From Myxococcales bacterium (GTDB lineage: Bacteria; Myxococcota_A; Polyangia; Polyangiales; Polyangiaceae): 64,000 bases of DNA. Positions 33,005 to 40,582 of this stretch are shown one piece after another. Under the pieces are notes generated by a model. It made no database searches and was not told where the DNA came from. It saw nothing but the letters and a program-made list of their open reading frames with translations. Within the stretch, counting starts at the first letter, position 1; every line of letters starts with the position of its first letter. The position numbers and the translations under genes are program-made. The stretch is taken from contig SECP01000041.1 of assembly GCA_004193285.1 (NCBI GenBank), positions 21,991 to 85,990 on the forward strand, read 5' to 3'.

Positions 33005-34246
33005 TCACGACGCACGCTGGCAGACGCGCGCGGTGAGCCGCTCCAGGCAGTGGCGCAGCAACTGATCGACCGGTGCCTCCGTCACCAACTCGCGCCGCGC
33101 TTCCGCAAGCGCGCGCCGCACCTCGCCTTCGCCAAATCCGAGGCCCCGAAGCGCCTGAAATGCCTGGCGATGCCCCCAGGACGACAGGGAAGACGGCGCG
33201 CCGCCGTACGGAGTCCCGTCCGCATGCTGAAACACCCGCTCCTGCCTCTCATCCTCCGTCACCAGGAGCGTGCCTTCGTGAACTGCGCGGTGGTGCGCGC
33301 CGCAAAGCGTGACCAGGTTCTCCTGACGGTGGTCGCCGCCGTCCGCTTGGGACCGCACGTGATGAATGTCTACGAATCGTGCGTGGGTGCAGCCCGGTAC
33401 GCGACAGCGATGTCGGTCGCGACGCAGCACCGCGCGCCGCACGGCAGGCGGCACTTGTTGAGTCGCACGCGTCGGTGAATGTGGCGGAGAGGCGCCCACG
33501 TGGGCGTCCGGTAGTCGCTGCGCATCGCAATCGGCCATGGCGGTGACGGTCGGGGAGACGTCGATGAGCTCACCGTCAGCAACCTGCCTGGCTCGCTGGC
33601 AGCCTTCGCAAACCTCCAGCGCCACCTGGTAGCTCGCCCGGCCGTCATCGACAGGACCACCCAGAACGTGACGTGCGAGCAAAAGCAACAGAGCGTCGTC
33701 ATCGAGGTGTTCACCCGCTTCTCGCTGCAGCATGGCCATGGCGTCGCGAAAGCTGGCCAATGTTTCCCCCGATACTTCGAAGCGGAGCACGTGCCGCTGC
33801 TGCGTTGGCTCGACCGGCGAGTCCGGCAGCGAGCCCGGGCGCCGACCAGAAACGAGCTTCTCCACTTCGCGAACGGTGAGCCCGCTCGCACTCTCTAGCC
33901 AAATGCCCTCGGTTTTGGGCGTCGCGACCCGCGTCAGCTCACGCGCGTGGCTGTACTTCAGCGTGCCCCGTCGTAGCCCACGCGCGGTCTCCGGCAAACG
34001 CTGGAGGGCCTCCGCCACGCGAAGCTTGTCGTGCGTGACGCGCGGGGCGTAGCCGAGCAAGCGCTCCACGTATTCCGTGAAGCTGCCGTAACCGAAGTGC
34101 CCGTGCACGTTCGACCGGCGCGCGGCGAGGAGCAGAGCGCCTTCCTCGAAGTCGAGCTGCGCGCGCGTCTTCGCGTGAGCCTCCAGCGCTTGATGCGCGA
34201 TTTGCCACGATGCCTTCGCTTCACCAGGATGCGCCGCATTCAGCAT
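33005..34246 (-). CDS. DUF222/HNH endonuclease-like protein
   Basis: 413 aa. An N-terminal DUF222-like helical region (about 20-170; YVERLLGYAPRVTHDKLRVAEAL) precedes an HNH nuclease domain (about 265-320; RDRHRCRVPGCTHARFVDIHHV, then NLVTLCGAHHRAVH) with zinc-type Cys and His residues. A C-terminal UBA-like segment (about 360-385; QAFQALRGLGFGEGEVRRALAEARREL) resembles the RuvA C-terminal module. Multi-copy families of this type are common in myxobacteria and actinobacteria; role unclear, possibly mobile or intron-like. It neighbours an insertion-sequence remnant. Confidence 0.85.
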   Translation of the reverse strand: MLNAAHPGEAKASWQIAHQALEAHAKTRAQLDFEEGALLLAARRSNVHGHFGYGSFTEYVERLLGYAPRVTHDKLRVAEALQRLPETARGLRRGTLKYSHARELTRVATPKTEGIWLESASGLTVREVEKLVSGRRPGSLPDSPVEPTQQRHVLRFEVSGETLASFRDAMAMLQREAGEHLDDDALLLLLARHVLGGPVDDGRASYQVALEVCEGCQRARQVADGELIDVSPTVTAMADCDAQRLPDAHVGASPPHSPTRATQQVPPAVRRAVLRRDRHRCRVPGCTHARFVDIHHVRSQADGGDHRQENLVTLCGAHHRAVHEGTLLVTEDERQERVFQHADGTPYGGAPSSLSSWGHRQAFQALRGLGFGEGEVRRALAEARRELVTEAPVDQLLRHCLERLTARVCQRAS

Positions 34247-34451
34247 CGCTCAGAAGTAGCACGATGATTTTCAAGCCGCGCAGTGCCCCGCTGCCGCGAC
34301 TCTGACGGTCGGAACGACTTTCGAGCTGCTCCAGCTCATGAACCGACGCGAGAGCGAACGCGGCTCGTCGCAAACGACAAGATGAGAGGACAGCGCCGCG
34401 TGCCGCGAAGAGGTCGCAAAAATATCGTCAATCGAAATCGGAGGTTTAGAG

Positions 34452-34490
34452 CGGGTACATAGGTGCCAAATCGGACCGGGTACATAGGTG
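34452..34490 (+). repeat. 14-bp direct repeat at insertion-sequence end
   Basis: CGGGTACATAGGTG occurs at 34452-34465 and 34477-34490, period 25 bp. The motif family GGGTACATAGGTGACA is often seen at ends of IS481-type elements. An inverted 10-bp copy (GTCACCTATG, 34541-34550) includes the transposase start codon. Confidence 0.6.
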
Positions 34491-34547
34491 ACACGTTTTG
34501 CAATGACGTGAAGCCTGGCGGGCATGCCTTTGAAGGAGACGTCACCT

Positions 34548-34775
34548 ATGAACGAGCGGATGAAGTTGGTGGCAGCGATGCGGGAGGCCGAAGAGAGCTT
34601 TGGCGAGCTCTGTGAGCGCTTCGGAATCAGCATAAAATACGGTTAAAAATGGAGGGAGCGCTACGGGGCTGGTGGCGTGCAGGGTCTCGTGGATCGGTCA
34701 CGGGCACCGCGCTCGCATCCACACGCGGTGTCGCCGGAGGTGGTGCAACTGCTTGAGACGGCGCGCATGGATCGC
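34548..34775 (+). pseudogene. IS481-like transposase, N-terminal remnant with internal stop
   Basis: The frame from ATG 34548 gives an IS481-type N-terminal HTH (ELCERFGIS-IKYG), then a TAA at 34644-34646, then in the same frame KWRERYGAGGVQGLVDRSRA and PRSHPHAVSPEVVQLLE, the usual continuation. The stop stands where these proteins have Tyr-Lys-Trp, so a single T-to-A change (TAT to TAA) explains it. After about 34775 the match ends and no DDE integrase core follows, so the element is also truncated. The flanks (34247-34451 and 34776-35016) show no gene; a weak IstB-like fragment may sit at about 34315-34375. Confidence 0.75.
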
Positions 34776-35016
34776 ACGCTAAAGGCGGAAACAGCTCGGC
34801 CGCCGGCTGGCAGCATGCGCGCGCAGCAGACCTGTGGGTCGTCACTCGAGTCCGCCCACGTGGGCGGACGTCGAGAGACAAAGCGCCCGTATCTCCCTTT
34901 CGATGGGCCTGTCGCTCGTCTCGAAGTCGGAGGCGCACAGCTACCGCCGTACAGTCCAGCGGCCGAGTGACGGCACGGGAGCGCTGCCGTGATGCGCTGC
35001 GAGGCGGGGGCAGCCC

Positions 35017-35895
35017 CTACTTGGGCGCCATGCTGAGGTCGCACGCGACGCCGAAGTGATCCGAAGCCCACACGGTGCCGGTGGAGCCGGGGACGGCTTC
35101 CGTGAAGGCGAGGCGCACGTTGCTGGGCTCGCCGCGCATCTGCTTGTCCGGACCACGAACGAAGATGTAGTCGATGCGGCGGTTGGGCTCGCCGTTCTTG
35201 AGCGCGTATTCGTTGCTGCGAGCGTAGGTGTAGCCGGGGCTGGCGGGCTGCGCGTATTCCCACGCGTCTGCGAAGTACACGCTTCGGTTGTCCAGCACGT
35301 GCTCACCGCGCAGGAAGCGGATCTCGTCCGCGCTGGGCGCGGCGTTGAGGTCGCCCATCAAGATCGGAGGGAGGAAGTCCGACTCTACGGGCGAGAGCAC
35401 GAGGATGCGCTCGGCGATGTACACGGCTTGTTTGACGCGCACGATGCCGTGGTGCAGCTTCCAGTTGAGGTGGGTCACGAAGACGGGCAAGCGGCCCCAG
35501 GGGGTCTCCAGCACCGTATAGAGGAGTGAGCGCGTCTCCCCGCTGTCTGCCCCCGGTAGGCGGAAGGTGCGGCTGTCCAGAATCTTGTAGCGGGTGAGCA
35601 GCGCGTTGCCGAACTTGAGCCCGCCGGAATAGTCCGCCGCGACGCCGTAGGCCACGTTGTAGCCGAGGCCTTCCGCGATCTCGACCGCTTGGCAGTTGTC
35701 TGGCGCGGGCGCGGGCGGGTTCTGCTCGTCCGGAATGAAGCGCAGCACTTCCTGCAAACCGAGCACGTCCGGCGAAAGCTCTTGCAGTTGCTTTCTGATG
35801 AGCGGGAGCCGTTCTGCCCAGGGCCCTGCTTTGTTCCAGATATTGAGGGTGCTGACCGAGAGCTTGTCCAAGGCGCTTACGTCTCCGGAATTCAC
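35017..35895 (-). CDS. Endonuclease/exonuclease/phosphatase family hydrolase
   Basis: 292 aa. Metal-site motifs of the EEP fold: TLNIWNKAG, LQEVLRF, HLNWKLHH, MGDLNAAPSADE, RRIDYIFVRG and a final SDHFGVACDL. Such proteins act on phosphoesters: DNA, inositol phosphates or sphingomyelin. No signal peptide is visible. Substrate unknown. It is divergent from the ROK kinase gene. Confidence 0.87.
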   Translation of the reverse strand: MNSGDVSALDKLSVSTLNIWNKAGPWAERLPLIRKQLQELSPDVLGLQEVLRFIPDEQNPPAPAPDNCQAVEIAEGLGYNVAYGVAADYSGGLKFGNALLTRYKILDSRTFRLPGADSGETRSLLYTVLETPWGRLPVFVTHLNWKLHHGIVRVKQAVYIAERILVLSPVESDFLPPILMGDLNAAPSADEIRFLRGEHVLDNRSVYFADAWEYAQPASPGYTYARSNEYALKNGEPNRRIDYIFVRGPDKQMRGEPSNVRLAFTEAVPGSTGTVWASDHFGVACDLSMAPK

Positions 35896-35989
35896 GAGCG
35901 TATCACAGGAGCAAACGCTCCTGGCCGCCCTCGGAGCGACGCCCCCTCAACCTTGAATTTGGCGGCGGCTCGGTTACTGTCCGCCGCCC

Positions 35990-36871
35990 ATGCTTATTGG
36001 AGTCGATTTCGGCGGTACGGCGGTCAAGGCCGGGCTCGTGGACGGCGGAGAGGTGGTCCGGAGCACATCCACCGCGACGCGCCTCGACCGGGGCCCGACG
36101 GAGATTTTGGATGCGATCGCCAGCACGGTGCTCGCTCTCACGCCCAAGCCGGAGGCAGTTGGGGTAGCGATCCCGGGCGAGGTGAACTCGGAGGGGCGCT
36201 GCTGGCGGCTCGCCAACGTGCCCGGTTTCGAGGACGTATCGATCGGGGAGGAGCTCTCCAAGCGGCTCTCTTGCCCCATCGCGGTCGAGAACGATGCCAC
36301 CACCGCCGCGCTCGGTGAGCAGCTGTATGGTCACGGGCGCCAGCACCCCAGCTTTTTGATGGTGACGCTCGGAACCGGCGTCGGCGGCGGGCTCGTGATT
36401 GGGCAGCAGCTGTACCCTGGCTCCAACGGCTTCGCCGCGGAGATAGGCCACAACAACGTGGACTCTTCGGCGGACGCGCCGGTGTGCGCTTGCGGCCAGC
36501 GCGGCTGCATCGAGGCGTTTGCGGGCACCAAGGCGCTCCTGAGGCGCTTCGCGGAGCTTGGCGGTACCGCGACCGAGGTGCTGCCCATCTCGGTCAGCGC
36601 GCGACGCGGCGAGGAGGCGGGCAAGAAGACGTTCGAGATGATGGGGCGCGCGCTCGGCAAGGGCTTGGCCGTGATCCAAAACGTGCTGGATCTGAACGCG
36701 ATCGTCTTTTCGGGAGGCATCTCGGCTTCGTTCGATTTGATCGAGCAGCACATCCGCGCCGGGCTGCGCGAAAACGTGTTTGGCAAGCCGCCGGGCGAGG
36801 TGCCGCTCCTGGTGAGCGAGCTGGGCGAGCGCGCAGGCGTGATTGGCGCCGCGCACCTCACGACCCTCTGA
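35990..36871 (+). CDS. ROK-family sugar kinase (glucokinase-like)
   Basis: 293 aa. ATP motif GVDFGGTAVKAGLVDGG, second phosphate motif LGTGVGGGLVIG, and the ROK zinc site (EIGHNNV... CACGQRGCIEAFAG) are intact. It phosphorylates glucose or a related hexose in the cytosol. The gene lies 6 nt before a quinone reductase, with probable co-transcription, and in the same region as glycogen phosphorylase and transaldolase, which fits a sugar-phosphate role. Confidence 0.9.
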   Translation: MLIGVDFGGTAVKAGLVDGGEVVRSTSTATRLDRGPTEILDAIASTVLALTPKPEAVGVAIPGEVNSEGRCWRLANVPGFEDVSIGEELSKRLSCPIAVENDATTAALGEQLYGHGRQHPSFLMVTLGTGVGGGLVIGQQLYPGSNGFAAEIGHNNVDSSADAPVCACGQRGCIEAFAGTKALLRRFAELGGTATEVLPISVSARRGEEAGKKTFEMMGRALGKGLAVIQNVLDLNAIVFSGGISASFDLIEQHIRAGLRENVFGKPPGEVPLLVSELGERAGVIGAAHLTTL

Positions 36872-36877
36872 GGTAGC

Positions 36878-37858
36878 ATGAAAGCCGTCGTCTTCGAGCA
36901 AAGCGGCGGCCCCGAGGTGCTGCGTCTCGCAGAGGTACCGGCGCCGACCCCGGGCGAGCACGAGCTGCTGATAGACGTGCACGCGACCGCGCTCAACCGC
37001 GCTGACTTGCTGCAGCGCCGCGGCCTTTACCCGCCGCCTCCAGGTGCGAGCGCGCTGCTCGGCCTGGAGTGTAGCGGCGTCGTCGTGCAAGTGGGGCCAG
37101 GCGTCACGCGCGCGGCGGTGGGTGACAGGGTGATGGCGCTGCTGGCGGGAGGCGGCTACGCGGAGCGCGTCGTCGTGCACGAGGGCATCGCGCTGCCAGT
37201 GCCGGAGAGGCTCTCGCTCGAGGACGCAGCGGCGGTGCCGGAGGCTTTCCTCACCGCCAGCGAGGCGCTCCTGGTGGAGGCAGAGCTGCGCGCCGGGCAA
37301 AGTGTGCTCGTGACCGCCGCCGGCAGCGGTGTGGGCAGCGCCGCGATTCAGATCGCCAAGCTACGAGGCGCGTTCGTGATCGGCTCCGCGAGCGCTCCCA
37401 AGCTCTCGGCCGTTCGCGCGCTCGGGGCCGACCTCGCGCTGGATCGCGAGCGAGAGGACTTCGTGGAGGCACTGCGAGCGGCGACGAGCGGGCGCGGCGT
37501 CGATGCGATCGTGGACTTCGTCGGCGGCAGTGCGCTACCGCGTCATCAGAGCTGCCTCGCGGAGCGCGGGCGCTTGGTCGCAATCGGCCTCTTGGGCGGC
37601 GCAACGGGGGCGCTGGATCTGGGCCGGCTGCTCATGAAGCGGCAGCAAGTGCGCGGCTTGGTCATGCGCACGCGCAGCACGCTAGAAAAGCTCGAGCTCG
37701 TCGAGCGCTTTCGGCGTGAGCTGCTACCGGCGGTGGCAGACGGCCGGCTCGCCCCTCGGCTAGATCAGATCTTCCCACTTTCGGCCGTCGTCGCCGCCCA
37801 CGAGCGGATGGAGCAAAACCAGAGCCTGGGCAAGATCGTGCTACGTGTGAAGGAGTGA
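36878..37858 (+). CDS. Zinc-independent quinone oxidoreductase (MDR superfamily, PIG3-like)
   Basis: 326 aa. MDR pattern: VFEQSGGPEVLRLAEVPAP start, NRADLLQRRGLYPPPPGAS, NADPH fold AAGSGVGSAAIQIAK, and no catalytic zinc Cys. It reduces quinones with NADPH. It ends in a GTGA overlap with the next gene. Confidence 0.92.
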   Translation: MKAVVFEQSGGPEVLRLAEVPAPTPGEHELLIDVHATALNRADLLQRRGLYPPPPGASALLGLECSGVVVQVGPGVTRAAVGDRVMALLAGGGYAERVVVHEGIALPVPERLSLEDAAAVPEAFLTASEALLVEAELRAGQSVLVTAAGSGVGSAAIQIAKLRGAFVIGSASAPKLSAVRALGADLALDREREDFVEALRAATSGRGVDAIVDFVGGSALPRHQSCLAERGRLVAIGLLGGATGALDLGRLLMKRQQVRGLVMRTRSTLEKLELVERFRRELLPAVADGRLAPRLDQIFPLSAVVAAHERMEQNQSLGKIVLRVKE

Positions 37859-38424
37859 AGGTGCTCCGACACGTGTGGGGTGCGCTGAAGCTCGAGCTCA
37901 TTGTCGCGCTCAAGACGTTTGGCATCGCTTGGGGTGTGCTCACCGCGGCCCTGCTCGTGCTGACCCTCGTCAACGAGTCCCGCAGCGCTCGGGACGTGGC
38001 CGGGCTGCTGACGATCGGTGTGCTGATTTGCGCCGTGTACACGCTCTGGCCGGCGGTAGCCGTGGCGACATGCCGCAGCGCCTACCGACTGCTGGGAATT
38101 GGCGCCTTCGTCGGGGCGCTTTTGATCGTGCTCGGCATCCTCACGTCTTTGGTGCTGTTTCGAAACGTACTGTTCTCGCTCGTCCTCGAGATTTTCTCGG
38201 TCCTGTCGGTGTCAGGGCCATGCGGCGGTCACGTGCCCGCACTGGCGCTCTTTTGCTTGGCCGCGGCGCTGCTGGGCTCGCCCGGCAGCTGGTGGGCGCT
38301 GGCGAAGCTGTTTCTGGCCATCAGCGGCGCGATTTTTCTCGGGGCAGTTCCAGGGGTGCTGCTCTGGCTCGCGCTCATCATGCGCAAACTGGCAAAGCTA
38401 GCGTCCTCTGCCATTTCGCGTTAA
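37855..38424 (+). CDS. Integral membrane protein of unknown function
   Basis: 189 aa starting at a GTG that overlaps the preceding stop (GTGA). About five hydrophobic segments alternate with short polar loops (TFGIAWGVLTAALLVLTLV; GLLTIGVLICAVYTLW; LLGIGAFVGALLIVLG; VPALALFCLAAALLG; ISGAIFLGAVPGVLLWLAL). No family recognised. Coupled to the quinone reductase, so they may work together. Confidence 0.6.
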   Translation: MKVLRHVWGALKLELIVALKTFGIAWGVLTAALLVLTLVNESRSARDVAGLLTIGVLICAVYTLWPAVAVATCRSAYRLLGIGAFVGALLIVLGILTSLVLFRNVLFSLVLEIFSVLSVSGPCGGHVPALALFCLAAALLGSPGSWWALAKLFLAISGAIFLGAVPGVLLWLALIMRKLAKLASSAISR

Positions 38425-38441
38425 TAGCTGGCCAAAATACT

Positions 38442-38750
38442 ATGAAGCACACGGTGTCCCACGATCTCGGGCAAGAGCGCGCGAAGAAGGTGACTGAGTC
38501 CGCGCTCAGCACGTATTCGGAGAAGTTCGCCAAGTACAGTCCGAAGACGACTTGGACGACCCCGACGCGCGCGCAGATCTCGTTCAGCGTGAAGGGCATG
38601 AGCTTGAACGGCTCTGTCGAGGTGAAAGACAAGAGCATCGACTTGGACCTGGACGTCCCGTTCCTGCTGAAGCCGTTTCAGGGCCAAGCCCTCTCGGTCA
38701 TCGAAGGCGAGATCAAAGAGTGGCTCGCCAAAGAGAAGGCGAACGGCTGA
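38442..38750 (+). CDS. Polyhydroxyalkanoate-system family protein
   Basis: 102 aa. The pattern HTVSHDLGQERAKKVTESAL, FSVKGMSLNGSVEVKDKSI and DVPFLLKPFQGQALSVIEGEI matches the small proteins annotated as polyhydroxyalkanoic acid system family, linked by context to PHA granules. Its 3' end lies 1 bp from the convergent amidase. Confidence 0.82.
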   Translation: MKHTVSHDLGQERAKKVTESALSTYSEKFAKYSPKTTWTTPTRAQISFSVKGMSLNGSVEVKDKSIDLDLDVPFLLKPFQGQALSVIEGEIKEWLAKEKANG

Positions 38751-38751
38751 G

Positions 38752-40458
38752 CTAATCCAGCAGGTCCACGGCGGCCTCGCAGGGTACGGCGCTCGCTGCG
38801 CCGACGCGCTCGAGCGCCGCTGCGGCCTGGAGCACGCACGCTTCGTCCCAAGCGTCGCCGATGAGCTGCAGCCCGACCGGCATTCCGTTGCTATCGCTGC
38901 CCACGGGGGCGGACACCGCCGGCAGCCCGGTCAAGTTCGCCAAGAAGGCGTAGCGGCACATGCCGTCCAAGAGCGGGGGATCGAGGAAGCCGCCGCGGAG
39001 CTCCGCATCCGAGATCTGCGGCGCAGGGAGCGCGGTGCTGGGCAGCGCCAGCAGGTCCACCTCGCGCAGTGCTGCTGCCACGTCCCGGCGCAAGCCTTGG
39101 CGCAAGCGCTGGCCATCCACGTAGTCGTCGGGACGGAACGTCTCCATACCGCTGAGCACCAGCTGCACGTCGAGCCCCATCGCGCTCAGGTGTCGTGCGC
39201 TCAGCTCCTTCATGGCTGCGAAGGCTTCGATACCGAGCGTCAGGTAGCCGATGGCGGCGGCGTGGGGAGCGCTCGGGATGCGCACCGGCACGAGCGTCGC
39301 GCCCGCCTGCTCCAAGGCCGCGAGCGCCGTCCGGCACACGCGCGCGAGCTCTGAGCTTGCCGCCGCCCACTCGGCCTCGTCGATGCCAATCCGCAAGCCG
39401 CGCACGCCGCGGAGGCGCGCCTGCAGCAGCTCGCCTGGACCGAGCGGAGGAGCCATGGCCGAGATCGGATCGTCCGGGTGAGCGCCACTGGCGGCTTCCA
39501 CGAAGCTCGCGAGCTCCGCGGTGCTGGTGGACAGCGGACCGATGTGCACCACGCTCGTCGCGCCGGGGCCGCCCATCGCGACGTCGAAGCCCATCCCCAC
39601 GGCGGGAATGCGGCCGAACGTCGGCTTGAGACCGAAGACGCCGCACAAGCTCGCGGGGATTCGGATCGAGCCGCCACCGTCGCAGCCGAGCGATACGGGG
39701 GTGATGCCGGTCGCGACCGCGACTGCGCTGCCCGTCGAGCTACCGCCGGCGAGGCGGCTGCGATCATGAGGGTTACGCGGCATGCGCCGGTGATGATTGC
39801 TCCCGAGCGGTGAGAGCCCGAGCTCGGTCATCGCGGTTTGCCCGAGCACGATGGCGCCCGCCTCGCGAAGCCGCGCCACCACCGGCGCGTCCACCGTGCT
39901 CGGGTCATGCGGCACGAAGCTGGTCCCGAGCCGCGCTCGGAAGCCGCGCTGATGCACTTCTTCTTTGATCGCGATTGGCACGCCGTCCAGCGCTCCGAGC
40001 GGGGTGCCGGCGCGCCAGCGCTCAGCGCTCTGCCGGGCGGCGGTGAGCGCGCTCTCGTCGTCGTAGCCCGTGAGCGGGCCGAGCGTCGGCGATTGGTTGG
40101 CGAGCTGCCGAGCCGCGGCAAGAGCACGGCGAGCCACGCTCAGTGGGTCGTGCGACCCGGCGCGGTAGGCGGCGAGCAGCGCGGCCGCAGAGCGCGGCAA
40201 GCCCAGGTGAGAAGGCTCGGAGAGTTGCTCGCTCGCTCGGCCGTGGTCCGGCCTGGCGCGGACGGGCGCGGCGGTGAGAGGAAGACCCGCGCGCGCCGAT
40301 GCGGGCAGGGCCCGTACGCGATCGATCCCCAAATCGGCACGTAAGAGTTGCGTGAGCGGCCCGCGCGCCGGGGTATGGCGTACCGCGGTGACGAGCGCGC
40401 CGAGCGCGCGGCCAGAAATCCGTCCTTTGGGCAGCTTCAGCTGGTCGATGAGTGCCAA
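38752..40458 (-). CDS. Amidase signature family enzyme
   Basis: 568 aa from a TTG at 40456-40458; the start is uncertain, because the frame is open further upstream but that part overlaps the divergent gene's leader. The Ser-cisSer-Lys triad is present: Lys in GVPIAIKEE, the first Ser in LAGGSSTGSAVA, and the second in DGGGSIRIPASLCG. It hydrolyses an amide to acid and ammonia. It may relate to nitrogen scavenging, but it is distant from the Nit1C cluster. Substrate unknown. Confidence 0.88.
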   Translation of the reverse strand: MALIDQLKLPKGRISGRALGALVTAVRHTPARGPLTQLLRADLGIDRVRALPASARAGLPLTAAPVRARPDHGRASEQLSEPSHLGLPRSAAALLAAYRAGSHDPLSVARRALAAARQLANQSPTLGPLTGYDDESALTAARQSAERWRAGTPLGALDGVPIAIKEEVHQRGFRARLGTSFVPHDPSTVDAPVVARLREAGAIVLGQTAMTELGLSPLGSNHHRRMPRNPHDRSRLAGGSSTGSAVAVATGITPVSLGCDGGGSIRIPASLCGVFGLKPTFGRIPAVGMGFDVAMGGPGATSVVHIGPLSTSTAELASFVEAASGAHPDDPISAMAPPLGPGELLQARLRGVRGLRIGIDEAEWAAASSELARVCRTALAALEQAGATLVPVRIPSAPHAAAIGYLTLGIEAFAAMKELSARHLSAMGLDVQLVLSGMETFRPDDYVDGQRLRQGLRRDVAAALREVDLLALPSTALPAPQISDAELRGGFLDPPLLDGMCRYAFLANLTGLPAVSAPVGSDSNGMPVGLQLIGDAWDEACVLQAAAALERVGAASAVPCEAAVDLLD

Positions 40459-40582
40459 TGCCCGGCGGTTTGTGGCCAGCTTTTGGCCGGCTGTAAAGGG
40501 CAATCGCGCGAGGGGCGCGGCCCGCGGAAACGCTAAGGAAATGCGGAGTGCGCTGCAGTCCGCATGGAATAGGAGGCACCCG

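Noticed and set aside
34315..34375. Possible IstB-like (IS21) fragment, ELLQLMNRRESERGSS
   Set aside because: Only about 20 residues resemble IstB, with gaps; too weak to call a separate element.
38442..38750. Functional link of the PHA-system protein with the Sll0783-type protein of Nit1C
   Set aside because: Sll0783 affects PHB in Synechocystis, but the two genes are 30 kb apart here with no shared signal, so the link is only suggestive.
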